Assembly: GCF_001659605.2 (NCBI RefSeq)
Contig: NC_035177.2
Location: 6,506,701-6,570,700 of the forward strand
Direction of reading: 5' to 3'
Origin: Manihot esculenta
Lineage: Eukaryota; Streptophyta; Magnoliopsida; Malpighiales; Euphorbiaceae
DNA length: 64,000 nt
Part shown: one piece after another, positions 34,204 through 44,979 of the stretch
Layout: every line of letters starts with the position of its first letter
Numbering within the stretch: the stretch's first letter is position 1
Made by a program: the position numbers and the translations under genes
The notes under the pieces: model-generated
Seen by the model: the letters and a program-made list of their open reading frames with translations, nothing else
The model's database searches: none
What the model was told of the DNA's origin: nothing

Positions 34204-36625
34204 TGAACGACCCGAAAATCGGACCGCTACCGGCGCTAGGATCCAGGTCGGCTTAAGGCCGCCGGAACCCGTAGCAAGCCAAACATACAACCTGTGAACC
34301 TGTTTAATCCCATACATGATTAACAATGTACATAAAAATTAAAACTTTTCTTTACCAAGCCTAACCTGTGCATGCACATCATAACATAAACCCCTCATTT
34401 GGAGTCCTCATCAAATACTCCAATGGGGTACATAACATATGGCAGGCTTGGGTTACATGAACAACATAAAAACATTACATCTCATAACGAAAACCATGTA
34501 TACAAGGGATTAAAACAACACTAGTCAAGCACATTTCTAATCTTTCATTACATTACATACAATACTTTACATTACATTTAAACCATGTCCACCACTAGGC
34601 TATTACATACACTTCTCTTACTCTTCTTGACTTCTCTATCTACTCTGCACCTGCAAGACTGGGGTTAGGGGAGAGGGGTGAGCTAAAAAGCCCAGTGAGC
34701 AGAAAGTAAAAACATGTAATTTAGTTTCACCCTTTTTATGTTTATTATTATTCATTTTATTATTAAGAACATTTGTTTCAGTTCCTCCATTTTTAGGTAT
34801 ATTATTATTCATTTTATTATTATGATTATACTTTTTCTTTCTCTTATTCATGCTTTCATGAAATGCATCACATCACAGCTAATCACATAAAGGATGGTAC
34901 TGTCACCATTAGTCCTCAACATCTCCAAATACCAGGGGCGTAGAATGGGCCTCACTGGACTTTCTCTTACATAACATAACATAACATTCCAAAGTGCCAG
35001 GGGCGTAGAATGGGCCTCACTGGACTTTCTCTTACATAGTACCAGGGGCGTAGAATGGGCCTCGCTGGTCGTCCATAACATATCATCATAACATAACATC
35101 AGAGGACTATGGATCACCCAATAACCATCCACATCAACATCAAATTATGCAATGCAGCATATTCGTGAATTCTAATGCAAACATCCTGAAATATTGCATG
35201 GCATAATGATGCATGGGCAATGCTTTATGATTCATTCATTTATTCATTTACTTTACTTTACTTAGAAACTTAGGGAATTATCCCACTCACCTGGTGACTG
35301 AAGCTTCAACAACGGACTCTGAACAACTATCTCACAACCGGGGGTCTCGGTTCCTCTGGTCCGAACCTACACAGGTGGACTCAAATGAGGCACCAAACAA
35401 CAAGAACATGACTCTAAACATACCCCCAAAAACCTCCTAAAAACACCTCAAAACATCCCTAGAATACATGCAAGAAAAGGCTGGGAAGGGCACTTTCGGC
35501 GGCACCTTCGGCGGCCGGAAGTCCCTCCAGAGCCGAAAGTCAGGCAGGTTCGGCGGCACCTTCGGCGGCCGAAACTCCCAGACAGAGACGAAACTCATGC
35601 ATGTTCGGCGGCACCTTCGGCGGCCGAAAGTCTCGGACAGAGCCGAAACTCCAACTTTCGGGGGCAGGCTTCGGCAGCCTAAAGCTGCCTCCCAAGCTGG
35701 TTCGGCGGCCGAAAGTACCTTCGGCTGCCGAACCTGGTTTCTGCCAAAGGGCAGAAACTTGGTTCTTCATGCCCATTTCAACCCCCTACACAACCAATCA
35801 TGCATAACCCTATTCTACAACATGCAAACTCAAGCATTCCAGCTCCTAGGGGCCTCAAACTAACTTAAACCCCAACTACAACACACAAGCAAGCTACATT
35901 GCTCAAGAACATGCACATTAAACCCATAAACATAACATAAACTTCCAAAAGTTTACTCATGCATTTCTACCCCATAAATCTACTCAAAACTTACTTAAAA
36001 CATGCAAGAGAGGTTGGATCTAAGCTTACCTCTTGAAGATCGAGAGGAAGAACGATCCTAGCTTGGAGGTAGGGAGAAATCCACTCTTTGATTTCCAAGC
36101 TTCCAAACTTGCTCAAACTTCAAAACTCTTCAAAAAAACAAGATGTAACTTGTTAACATCTGAAAGATTTGAGGGAAAACACTTAAAATGACCATAGGAG
36201 GGCTAAAGCTTACCGTCGGCCGAAATGGGAGAGAAAACCTCGCCTCTTTCGGTCACGGGGTCCTTTATAGGGCTGGTTCTGTCACCTTTCGGCGGCCTAA
36301 CGTGCCCCCACATCTCATGCATGTTCGGCGGCCGAACATGAGGTTCGGCGGCCGAACCTTGACTCACTCAAACAAGGCTTTCGGAGGCCTAAAGCGCTCC
36401 CAAAACCTTACCATGTTCGGCGGCCGAACTTAACTTTCGGCGGCCGAACCTGGCAAAGCCTCCTTTGGTCTTTTTCATTAAAAACTCAATTCCTTTTTAC
36501 GTAAAAACATAAAATACATTAAAAACATTTCATAAATCATGGTTTTCCCCTTCTAGAGACTTCCGACATCCGAGATTCCACCGGACGGTAGGAATTCCGA
36601 TACCGGAGTCTAGCCGGGTATTACA
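34204..36625 (-). repeat. 5' LTR of B4
   Basis: 2,422 bp. It contains a 57-bp insertion at about 34765-34822 not seen in the 3' LTR (new sequence AAGAACATTTGTTTCAG... bounded by repeated TTATTATTCATTTTATTATTA). TATA (TATAAAG) at 36263-36269 on the minus strand, with palindrome clusters either side (36285-36452 and 35490-35730). Confidence 0.95.
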
Positions 36626-36844
36626 TCGTATGTTATGGTATGATGATGATACGGTATGGATAGCCAGTGAGGCCCATTCTACGCCCCTGGCACTATGTTA
36701 AGAGAAAGACCAGTGAGGCCCATTCTACGCCCCTGGCACTATGGAATGTTATGCTATGTTATGTTATGTTAAGAGAAAGACCAGTGAGGCCCATTCTACG
36801 CCCCTGGCACGATTGGACTATGTAGAGGACTATTGGTGACAAGT

Positions 36845-38663
36845 TGATAGAGCATAATTTAGTCCATTTTATATTAATATTATTAATGAATATTTATATG
36901 ATTTCTGTTTAATTTATTGCTTTTAATATTATTTTGCAGAAAATGGTATAAAAGGACAATTTGGAGAAAATCTCCCTAAAACTGTCTTATTTGGAGCAAA
37001 AGAGAGCAAGTCTGTCAAGTTGGATTCAAAACGAGCTAAATGAGGAAAATATTTGGAAATTTAAATATTGAAGCACTTGGGCCAAGTACATGAACACAGC
37101 CCACTTCGCATGGACCGCACAATTCCCGCACCCAGCCCATTCACGCAATGGACAGCATGGGGCCCGCACCTCATCAAATCACGCGAACGGAACCAAGCGC
37201 ACAGCCCAAGCTCTCTCCATTCGCGAATGGGCCAAAACATAATCTTCACGCACATGGGGGCCCGCGCTTCATCAATCCACCTTGCAAATGGACCAAAGTA
37301 CTTCTCCACGTCTTCACGCACCTCAGCTTTCGTACATGGCCCGCCTCCACCTTGCATGCACGCCTCCGCGCCTTCACTTGCACATGGGCTCCACCAAGGT
37401 GCTCCAGCAACTCACGCACGCACACGATGGCCCATTCCCGCACATTCAATTCACGCGGACCAAATTCAGCACATGGACCAAGCTCCCGCGGGCCCGCTTA
37501 TGGCCAGCCGTCCCTGCACATGGCCCGCACACCTCATCAATTCACACCTTCCACGGACAGCCCAAGCGCTTCACGCAATCCCAGCTTCACGTGGACACTC
37601 GCGCACTCAATCCACTCCCAGGCGAACAATTTTCCTAAACAGTAGGTTCCTTGCACCTATTTAAAGGCTCTTCAGTGGACGAAAGAAAAACACTCTCTTC
37701 CATTCGGCAATTCCGCAAGCTCCACCGCCTTCGGGTTCTTTTTCTTTTCTTTTTCTTTTTTTATTTTATTTTTCTGTTTTCAATTCAGTCCATGAATGGC
37801 TGATTTTTCATCTAGTTGAATATTGGTTAAAACTTTAGTTATTTAATGGGTTGTGAGACTTGATTAAATATTGTTTAATTTTGGGGATTCAATATTCATG
37901 CAATTTCATATTTAATTCTCATATTATTTTGTTATTGAAATCTACGTTGATTTTTTATTGCAAAATAATTATTTGTTAGTTTGAATAATTTAAGTCCGTA
38001 ATTGCTTGGGTTATTCTTACATGAGAACACTTGGGATAAAACCCAAGGAAATTGCATGATCTAGCGTTATCTCCATACGTTTGGGTAGTTAGGATTGGAT
38101 CTCTCTATTTCTTAATGCAATTGACAATTGTTTTGATGCCTAAGGCCCAAGGACGTTCCTTGGCAATTTGTTGATTAGTAATTAATTAGAGGACGTTCCC
38201 TAATTGGTTTAATCATAAGGAGAGATAATGGTGGTGAGAAGCGTCTTCCATCTCCATAAACTAATCTATTGAATTAACCCAAAAGAACAAAGTGTCTGTG
38301 ATCAATCCCAATGACTAAAGTGGATCCAATACTTCAACTAGAGCTTTTTTTATTATTTATTTCTCTTTTATTTTATTATTCGTTTATTTTAATTGCTTTT
38401 AGTAGTTTATTAATTAAATCAATCTCAAACCCCCATTTTACTTTTATTGCAATTTATTTTTATCTCATTTTTGGTTTATCTCATTTGATCCCACTTTCAG
38501 TATTTATCTCATTTTTAGTTTATTATTGTTTTCTTGGCCTTGATAAGAGAAATAGGTGAGTACTCAATTCCCTGTGGATTCGATCCTTTCACCACTATCT
38601 GCAGTTGTAAATTGTTGATAACCAGAAAGGTTATTTTTGGCCGGCTTCGACAACCGCGAGTCA
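36845..38663 (+). repeat. 5' LTR of C
   Basis: 1,819 bp. A sharply GC-richer segment (about 37075-37640), made of diverged CACATGGCCCGC / TTCACGC words, sits in an otherwise AT-rich LTR. TATA-like TATTTAAA at 37658-37665. Confidence 0.93.
37658..37665 (+). promoter_or_regulatory. TATA-like box of C 5' LTR
   Basis: TATTTAAA in CACCTATTTAAAGGCTCTTC, at the end of the GC-rich segment; the 3' LTR carries the same box near 41966. Confidence 0.45.
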
Positions 38664-38668
38664 AAAAT

Positions 38669-38685
38669 TGGCGCCGTTGCCGGGG
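38669..38685 (+). other. Primer-binding site of C (tRNA-Asp type)
   Basis: TGGCGCCGTTGCCGGGG is the exact complement of the 3' end of plant tRNA-Asp(GUC), including CCA. It lies five bases after the LTR end. Confidence 0.9.
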
Positions 38686-38812
38686 ATTTGATCTAACTTG
38701 TTTATTTTTCTTTTAGGGCCAAATCTGCACTCAAGGACATTCTTCCTTAAGATTCCAAAAAAAAAAAAAAAAAAAAATTGAGCACAAAAAGCTTCCATCG
38801 CAGATCCGAATC

Positions 38813-40177
38813 ATGGATGAGGTAAGTACATCTGATCTTGATTCTCGAATTTCAAAACTAACCGCTCTTGTGGATAGCTATACCGTAGGTCGAGCTCAAC
38901 ACTTTCAGCCACCAAGACATGGTCCCTACCATGACACATACAATCCATATTGGAGAGACCATCCAAATTGTGGCTATGCAAGGGACCAACAAGCACATGC
39001 GTATGGAAGATACTATGAACAGCCAAGGCATGATCCACACTATAACACATATAGTCCATATTGGGGAGGCCAACCGAACTATGGCTATGCTGAGGCTAAT
39101 GACTACCAGGACTATCAAGGATATCAAGCCCAACCAGCACCTCCAAGTTCAAACCCCGCCATTAGTGAGGTGGCAAAGACTTTGCAACTGATGCAACAAC
39201 AGATGGATCAAATGGCCACCTCATTAAATGCGATCATGTTAAGAAGAGAGGAAGAGCTTCAAGATGTATGGGATGATGATGAAAGTTCACAAGTTCAAGA
39301 ACAAGCTGCTGAAGAAACACAACCAGAATACTGTTTGTCCAAACAAACTGATCAAACAGAACCTGTTGTTGATTTAGATATCATTGATTATTTGAGCAAA
39401 GATATTTTTTATACAAATCAAGATGATATACTAAACAATGGTCCTTGCAGGGAAGAGAGCCAAAAAGAGCCAGAACTGAAAGAAACTAACTGTTACATCC
39501 AACAGGTGGACTGCGAACACGCACAGAACAAAGGAGAGCTAATCACACCTCTTCAGATCAATCTTGCGCAGTCAGAAGGAACTCCAACTGAACCACCTCA
39601 GCTTGGACCGCAGGACAGCCCTGCAACTCTTCTAGTTGCACCTCTTCAGCTTCCATCGCATGAAACTCCTTTCATTCTTCCATTGCAGATCAATCTTGTG
39701 CAAGAAGGAGTACCTGAAATCCTCTCAGGCGCGTCCTTTCAGCTTCCAACACAAATTAGTCTTCCACCTCAGTTAGGTCCTATGCAGAAGGAGGAAACTG
39801 AAACTCCTTTCATCCTTCCAATGCAAACAGTCCATGCCCAGGAGGAACAAATGGTAGTCCAATGGCCCAAACCAAAGGACCATGCAGATCAATGCCTTCC
39901 CAAACCTCCGGATAAGGTAGAGTTTGTTTTACCTGAATTTAGTACTAAATTGCAGCTAGCCATAGAGAAACATGAATTGGAGTTCAAAGTGCTTCCCAAT
40001 CATCTCAAAAATGCGAATATAAGGGCTAGAGGCACGCCTCATCTGAAAGAGGAGGAGCTAATCATGTTACTTCATGAGTACATGGAAAAAGTAGGATGGG
40101 CTATGACAAAATCACAAGGAGTGCTACACTTTTTGCTCAATGCAGTTGGGACTCTTTTCCCTTCCCCAATTACTTGA
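38813..40177 (+). CDS. C element ORF: Athila-like gag/pre-RT remnant protein, 454 aa
   Basis: Uninterrupted frame starting MDEVSTSDLDSR. Residues 41-54 (DTYNPYWRDHPNCG) and 78-91 (NTYSPYWGGQPNYG) are two versions of the 'NTYNPGWRNHPNF' box known from Athila-type gag proteins. Residues 130-160 look like a coiled coil (LMQQQMDQMATSLNAI). The middle is rich in P, Q and E with loose repeats of PLQINL and ETPFILP. The last about 90 residues (ELEFKVLPNHLK; EEELIMLLHEYMEKVGWAM) resemble the linker just before reverse transcriptase in Athila/Tat pol. RT onward is missing. It therefore looks like a deletion fusion of gag and pre-RT kept as one ORF. Its role is unknown; RNA binding or packaging is a guess. 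Confidence 0.7.
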   Translation: MDEVSTSDLDSRISKLTALVDSYTVGRAQHFQPPRHGPYHDTYNPYWRDHPNCGYARDQQAHAYGRYYEQPRHDPHYNTYSPYWGGQPNYGYAEANDYQDYQGYQAQPAPPSSNPAISEVAKTLQLMQQQMDQMATSLNAIMLRREEELQDVWDDDESSQVQEQAAEETQPEYCLSKQTDQTEPVVDLDIIDYLSKDIFYTNQDDILNNGPCREESQKEPELKETNCYIQQVDCEHAQNKGELITPLQINLAQSEGTPTEPPQLGPQDSPATLLVAPLQLPSHETPFILPLQINLVQEGVPEILSGASFQLPTQISLPPQLGPMQKEETETPFILPMQTVHAQEEQMVVQWPKPKDHADQCLPKPPDKVEFVLPEFSTKLQLAIEKHELEFKVLPNHLKNANIRARGTPHLKEEELIMLLHEYMEKVGWAMTKSQGVLHFLLNAVGTLFPSPIT

Positions 40178-41136
40178 GTCTTGATCAAGTGGATCGCCAT
40201 GCACACCACACCCAGGGGAGTACTCAGTTTCCTTTGTTCTTTTATGTTTCTTATACATTGAGGACAATGCATGATTTAGGTGTGGGGGTGCATATCTCTG
40301 AATTTTTACTTTTAAGTTTATCTTTTGTTTGCTTGCATTAGGAAAAATTTTTCATTTTTGTTATTTTTATGCTTTCAATAAAACACACACAACCACAACC
40401 ATTTTCTTCTTTTTGTTTTGCTCTACTCAAACTGATGAACTATGTTGAATGAGCTTTTCTTTCCATAACCCCATTAATGTGATAACTTTTTAAACTTATG
40501 TTGAATCGATTGCAGTGAGTTATATTCATGTTTGAGAATTGCCTTTTGAATTGAATCTTTGAGTTTGCCATGGTGAAAAATATATTGATGACCCTCAATT
40601 GATGAGAATAAGTTGAAAATTGTGTGAATGAACTTAATGTGACTTGATTTAGCAATTGGTGTTGATTTGCCAAAATCATTGAGAGAAAGAAAATTCAGCA
40701 AAGGCAAAGACCTCAAAAGCACAAATCTAATATTGTTCCAATGGTCGAAAGACTATGAACAGAGCTAGTGGCCACTTGGATAGGTGACCAACTGAAATAT
40801 CAAAAAGTGTTACATCAAAAATAGGTTGGTGACCTTTCCAAGATCTAAAGTGCAAAAGCCTGAATAAAGTACTTCAAGGTAAGGGCAAGTCACACCAAAA
40901 GCTGGAAAAAGTCTTAACAAATAATGTGCATGTATGGTCTCTCTTGAGGAAAACAAATCCTAGCCATTGTAAGCAAAGAGAAACGAGGAAAGGAGGTAAG
41001 TAATCTTCATGCATATATTCTTCACTGCAATGCTTCAAAATAGGTATCTAGAGTAAGAGTTTAAGTGGAAATAAGGATCTAGAGTGAGAAAGCTTGTTTG
41101 ACTGTGTTTATTTGCTTGAGGACAAGCAAAAGGCTA
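40178..41136 (+). other. 3' interior of C, non-coding
   Basis: Contains TTGAGGACAATGCATGATTTAGGTGTGGGGG at about 40257-40288, a first purine-tract-like block, then about 850 bp without a gene. The end, GCTTGAGGACAAGCAAAAGGC, is typical of Tat/Athila 3' regions. Confidence 0.6.
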
Positions 41137-41150
41137 AGTGTGGGGGTATT
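41137..41150 (+). other. Polypurine tract of C
   Basis: AGTGTGGGGGTATT directly precedes the 3' LTR. Confidence 0.75.
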
Positions 41151-42970
41151 TGATAGAGCATAATTTAGTCCATTTTATATTAATATTATTAATGAATATT
41201 TATATGATTTCTGTTTAATTTATTGCTTTTAATATTATTTTGCAGAAAATGGTATAAAAGGACAATTTGGAGAAAATCCCCCTAAAACTGTCTTATTTGG
41301 AGCAAAAGAGAGCAAGTCTGTCAAGTTGGATTCAAAACGAGCTAAATGAGGAAAATATTTGGAAATTTAAATATTGAAGCACTTGGGCCAAGTACATGAA
41401 CACAGCCCACTTCGCATGGACCGCACAATTCCCGCACCCAGCCCATTCACGCAATGGACAGCATGGGGCCCGCACCTCATCAAATCACGCGAACGGAACC
41501 AAGCGCACAGCCCAAGCTCTCTCCATTCGCGAATGGGCCAAAACATAATCTTCACGCACATGGGGGCCCGCGCTTCATCAATCCACCTTGCAAATGGACC
41601 AAAGTACTTCTCCACGTCTTCACGCACCTCAGCTTTCGTACATGGCCCGCCTCCACCTTGCATGCACGCCTCCGCGCCTTCACTTGCACATGGGCTCCAC
41701 CAAGGTGCTCCAGCAACTCACGCACGCACACGATGGCCCATTCCCGCACATTCAATTCACGCGGACCAAATTCAGCACATGGACCAAGCTCCCGCGGGCC
41801 CGCTTATGGCCAGCCGTCCCTGCACATGGCCCGCACACCTCATCAATTCACACCTTCCACGGACAGCCCAAGCGCTTCACGCAATCCCAGCTTCACGTGG
41901 ACACTCGCGCACTCAATCCACTCCCAGGCGAACAATTTTCCTAAACAGTAGGTTCCTCTGCACCTATTTAAAGGCTCTTCAGTGGACGAAAGAAAAACAC
42001 TCTCTTCCATTCGGCAATTCCGCAAGCTCCACCGCCTTCGGGTTCTTTTTCTTTTCTTTTTCTTTTTTTATTTTATTTTTCTGTTTTCAATTCAGTCCAT
42101 GAATGGCTGATTTTTCATCTAGTTGAATATTGGTTGAAACTTTAGTTATTTAATGGGTTGTGAGACTTGATCAAATATTGTTTAATTTTGGGGATTCAAT
42201 ATTCATGCAATTTCATATTTAATTCTCATATTATTTTGTTATTGAAATCTACGTTGATTTTTTATTGCAAAATAATTATTTATTAGTTTGAATAATTTAA
42301 GTCCGTAATTGCTTGGGTTATTCTTACATGAGAACACTTGGGATAAAACCCAAGGAAATTGCATGATCTAGCGTTATCTCCATACGTTTGGGTAGTTAGG
42401 ATTGGATCTCTCTATTTCTTAATGCAATTGACAATTGTTTTGATGCCTAAGGCCCAATGACGTTCCTTGGCAATTTGTTGATTAGTAATTAATTAGAGGA
42501 CGTTCCCTAATTGGTTTAATCATAAGGAGAGATAATGGTGGTGAGAAGCGTCTTCCATCTCCATAAACTAATCTATTGAATTAACCCAAAAGAATAAAGT
42601 GTCTGTGATCAATCCCAATGACTAAAGTGGATCCAATACTTCAATTAGAGCTTTTTTTATTATTTATTTCTCTTTTATTTTATTATTCGTTTATTTTAAT
42701 TGCTTTTAGTAGTTTATTAATTAAATCAATCTCAAACCCCCATTTTACTTTTATTGCAATTTATTTTTATCTCATTTTTGGTTTATCTCATTTGATCCCA
42801 CTTTCAGTATTTATCTCATTTTTAGTTTATTATTGTTTTCTTGGCCTTGATAAGAGAAATAGGTGAGTACTCAATTCCCTGTGGATTCGATCCTTTCACC
42901 ACTATCTGCAGTTGTAAATTGTTGATAACCAGAAAGGTTCTTTTTTGCCGGCTTCGACAACCGCGAGTCA
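41151..42970 (+). repeat. 3' LTR of C
   Basis: 1,820 bp, nearly identical to 36845-38663. Differences include TTCCTTGCACC versus TTCCTCTGCACC, and TTATTTTTGGCC versus TTCTTTTTTGCC near the end. Confidence 0.93.
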
Positions 42971-43615
42971 CAAGTCCATCATTGATGTGATTTGTTCGTG
43001 CTGTGTTGCATTTCATGAAAGCATGAAATATAAATTGAATGTTTTATTATTCTGCTCACTGGGCTTTATAGCTCATCCCTCTCCCTTAACCCCCAGATTT
43101 GTAGGTACAGGGTAGACCAGGAGGTCAGCAGGAGTAGAGTTATGTTATTGTAATAGCTAGATATGGACATGAATATGATGTAATGTAAAAGTATAGTATA
43201 GAAATGTAATGTAATGATGCTTATGGAAGTTTAGAGTTGTGCTTGACCATAGTATGATTGTTAATCCCTTTGTGGTACATGATCTTAAATATTAAATGAT
43301 GATTATTGTAAACCAAGCTTAATGTATGTTATGTTACCCCATTGGAGTATTTGATGAGGACTCCAGTGAGGGGTTTTATGTTATGATTTGTGCATGCACA
43401 GGTTAAGCTTGGTGAAGGAATGAATGAATGAAAGAATGAATGAAAGAGTGAATGAATGACCAAATGAGAAAGTTTTAAAATTTTTATGTAATTGTTGATC
43501 ATGTATGGGATTAAACAGGTATACAGGATGAATGTTTGGCTTGCTACGGGTCCCGGCGGCCTTAAGCCGATCTGGATCCTAGCGCCGGTAGCGGTCCAGT
43601 TTTCGGGTCGTTACA

Positions 43616-44006
43616 TCTTGGGGATCCCGGTCTTGTGGAGTCAGGAGATCTTGGGGATCCCGATCTTGCGGTTCCGGGAGATCTTGGGGATCCTAGTCTT
43701 GTGGCTCCGGGAGATCTTAGGGATCCCGGTCTTGTGGTGCCAGGAGATCTTGGGGATCCCGATCTTGCAGCTCCGGGAGATCTTTGGGATCTCGGTCTTG
43801 TGGCTCCGGGAGATCTTGGGGATCCCGATCTTGTGGTGCCGGGAGATCTTGGGGATCCCGGTCTTGCGGCTCCGGGAGATCTTGGGGATCCCGGTCTTGT
43901 GGCTCTGGGAGATCTTGGGGATCCCGGTCTTGTGGTGCCGGGAGATCTTGGGGATCCCGGTCTTACGGCTTCGGGAGATCTTGGGGATCCCGGTCTTGAG
44001 GTGCCG
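43616..44006. repeat. 33-bp minisatellite, block 3 (about 12 units)
   Basis: Continuation of the array right of B3, beginning with the duplicated TCTTG. On the minus strand the units read KTGIPKISR plus two variable residues, in frame with the captured PARN exon at the right edge. Confidence 0.95.
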
Positions 44007-44294
44007 AACATCGAATCGGTCGAATTCGAAGGACTCGCACCATGGAGCGCTGGTGACGCCGGTCATCTCAAGATCGATGGCGACGAAATCGGCAGCGCCG
44101 ACATGGCTTTTCAGCTCGGAGAGTGCAAACTCGAAGTTTGATTTGGTCACGTGCTTCAGAGGAACGTCAAAGAATAGGACGAGGAGGTGTATGCATTCAA
44201 ATCTTGAGGGCAATCTGGCCATTCGACTAGAAATGAGAGACCGACTACTTCTTCCGATATGTTGAGCTTGATCTGCTGGAGCCTTCCCACCCAA
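43641..44294 (-). CDS. Chimeric ORF: leader + PARN exon + minisatellite repeats (217 codons)
   Basis: This minus-strand open frame starts with ATG at 44294. Residues 1-43 are an unrecognised basic leader, 44-100 are the captured PARN N-terminus, and from 101 on there are about ten 11-residue repeats (TGIPKISRxxK), closing in the array. It is the longest frame in the interior of element A, lies within 700 bp of the 5' LTR and is sense to the element, so it may be the only thing A could translate. The repeats stay open mainly because of their 33-bp period, which weakens the case for selection. Expression is not shown. Confidence 0.35.
   Translation of the reverse strand: MGGKAPADQAQHIGRSSRSLISSRMARLPSRFECIHLLVLFFDVPLKHVTKSNFEFALSELKSHVGAADFVAIDLEMTGVTSAPWCESFEFDRFDVRHLKTGIPKISRSRKTGIPKISRHHKTGIPKISQSHKTGIPKISRSRKTGIPKISRHHKIGIPKISRSHKTEIPKISRSCKIGIPKISWHHKTGIPKISRSHKTRIPKISRNRKIGIPKIS
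43995..44165 (-). pseudogene. Captured exon of a PARN-like poly(A)-specific ribonuclease
   Basis: On the minus strand 57 residues match the start of plant PARN deadenylases: VPLKHVTKSNFEFALSEL, then ADFVAIDLEMTGVTSAPW, then ESFEFDRFDVRHLK. The DLE of AIDLEMTG is the first catalytic acidic motif of the DEDD 3'-5' exonuclease family, which shortens mRNA poly(A) tails. Only this first-exon region is present; the rest of the nuclease is absent, so it is a transduplicated fragment and not a working enzyme. It lies inside element A in the element's own sense direction and runs straight into the minisatellite. It could in principle make a chimeric peptide or small RNAs against the parent gene; that is inference. 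Confidence 0.85.
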
Positions 44295-44961
44295 AAGTTG
44301 ATCATTGGGTGGTGTCTGCTTTAATTCTTGAAGGTTGTGGTTTCTTCGTTTGCAGACGTGGTGTTGGCTCCATCATATCTACCTATCTGGCCCATTCTCG
44401 CGTCGCGCCGACCTCATTTGTTGGAGCTTGACCAGACCAGCAACTTCCTCTTCAGGTCGGCGCGTCTTTAGCACCATCCGCCGACCTATTTTCCGACCTC
44501 GCCTGAGATGTCCCATTTATCCGACCTGCTCTTTTCTCATGAACTCCTCCTCTTTTTCTCTTGCTCTTTTTTTTTTTATTAGTTTTCTCTCTATCTTGCT
44601 AACCTGGGACTTTGTAGCCAACCTGCCCATCTAACCCTTACAATATATATATGGTCGATCTCACAGTTTTAACAAATATATATATTACTCATTCTTTTTT
44701 CCTTTTATAGAAAAGATTAAAATTTATACTCATAGACAAGTACTCTGATATGAAATTTTGCTTCACCAGGTTTCAAAGAAAAAATCAACCGTAATAAAAT
44801 CTAATAAATATTAAAGCAAACTATCTGAAATACTGTCAAAATATTCTTTAACACAATGAACCTTTCTTTTCAGCTGGATTATTCGCTCAAACTTTCATAC
44901 CTTATGTGGATATCAATGGGTGGATCTGGAAACTTTAGAGATAGTAAAATCTCTTTCGATT
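44166..44961 (-). other. 5' interior of element A (leader region)
   Basis: Between the primer site and the PARN fragment. It has GC-richer patches with GCCGACC-type words (44400-44520) and an AT-rich patch (44560-44900). No known domain. Confidence 0.5.
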
Positions 44962-44977
44962 CTCACAGACGGCGCCA
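44962..44977 (-). other. Primer-binding site of element A
   Basis: Immediately inside the 5' LTR the minus strand reads ATTGGCGCCGTCTGTGAGA. This is the TGGCGCCGTCTGTGGGA-type primer site common in Tat-lineage plant gypsy elements. I did not assign the priming tRNA. Confidence 0.75.
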
Positions 44978-44979
44978 AT

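Larger units (their letters stand above)
26574..36625 (-). mobile_element. B4: young, almost intact chromovirus of the B family
   Basis: 10.05-kb element in reverse orientation, flanked by perfect TCGTA duplications (26569-26573, 36626-36630) within LTR B3. 5' LTR 34204-36625, 3' LTR 26574-28885. Apart from one 57-bp and one 54-bp indel the LTRs differ at only a few bases by eye, making this one of the youngest insertions in the window. The coding frame has a single stop codon. Confidence 0.95.
36845..42970 (+). mobile_element. C: non-autonomous Tat/Athila-like LTR retrotransposon
   Basis: 6.1-kb element with LTRs 36845-38663 and 41151-42970, both TGATAGAGC...CCGCGAGTCA, and perfect CAAGT duplications (36840-36844, 42971-42975). 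The primer site matches tRNA-Asp and the purine tract is AAGTGTGGGGG-type. The interior is only 2.5 kb with a single 454-codon ORF and no RT, RNase H or integrase, so it depends on another element. The LTRs differ at about ten sites by eye (about 0.5%). Confidence 0.93.
25131..43615 (+). mobile_element. B3: solo LTR of the B family, split by B4 and C
   Basis: The LTR TGTAATACCTAGC...CGGGTCGTTACA is recovered from 25131-26573, 36631-36844 and 42976-43615, about 2.3 kb in all. It is flanked by perfect TCTTG duplications (25126-25130 and 43616-43620) in the minisatellite. The first break carries B4 with its TCGTA duplication and the second carries C with CAAGT. There is no family interior of its own, so it was already a solo LTR, or lost its interior, independently of the later insertions. 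Confidence 0.93.

Noticed and set aside
37061..37664. Long ORFs on both strands in the GC-rich part of the C LTR (duplicated at 41367-42102)
   Set aside because: They lie inside LTRs, are open on opposite strands at once, and have no domain.
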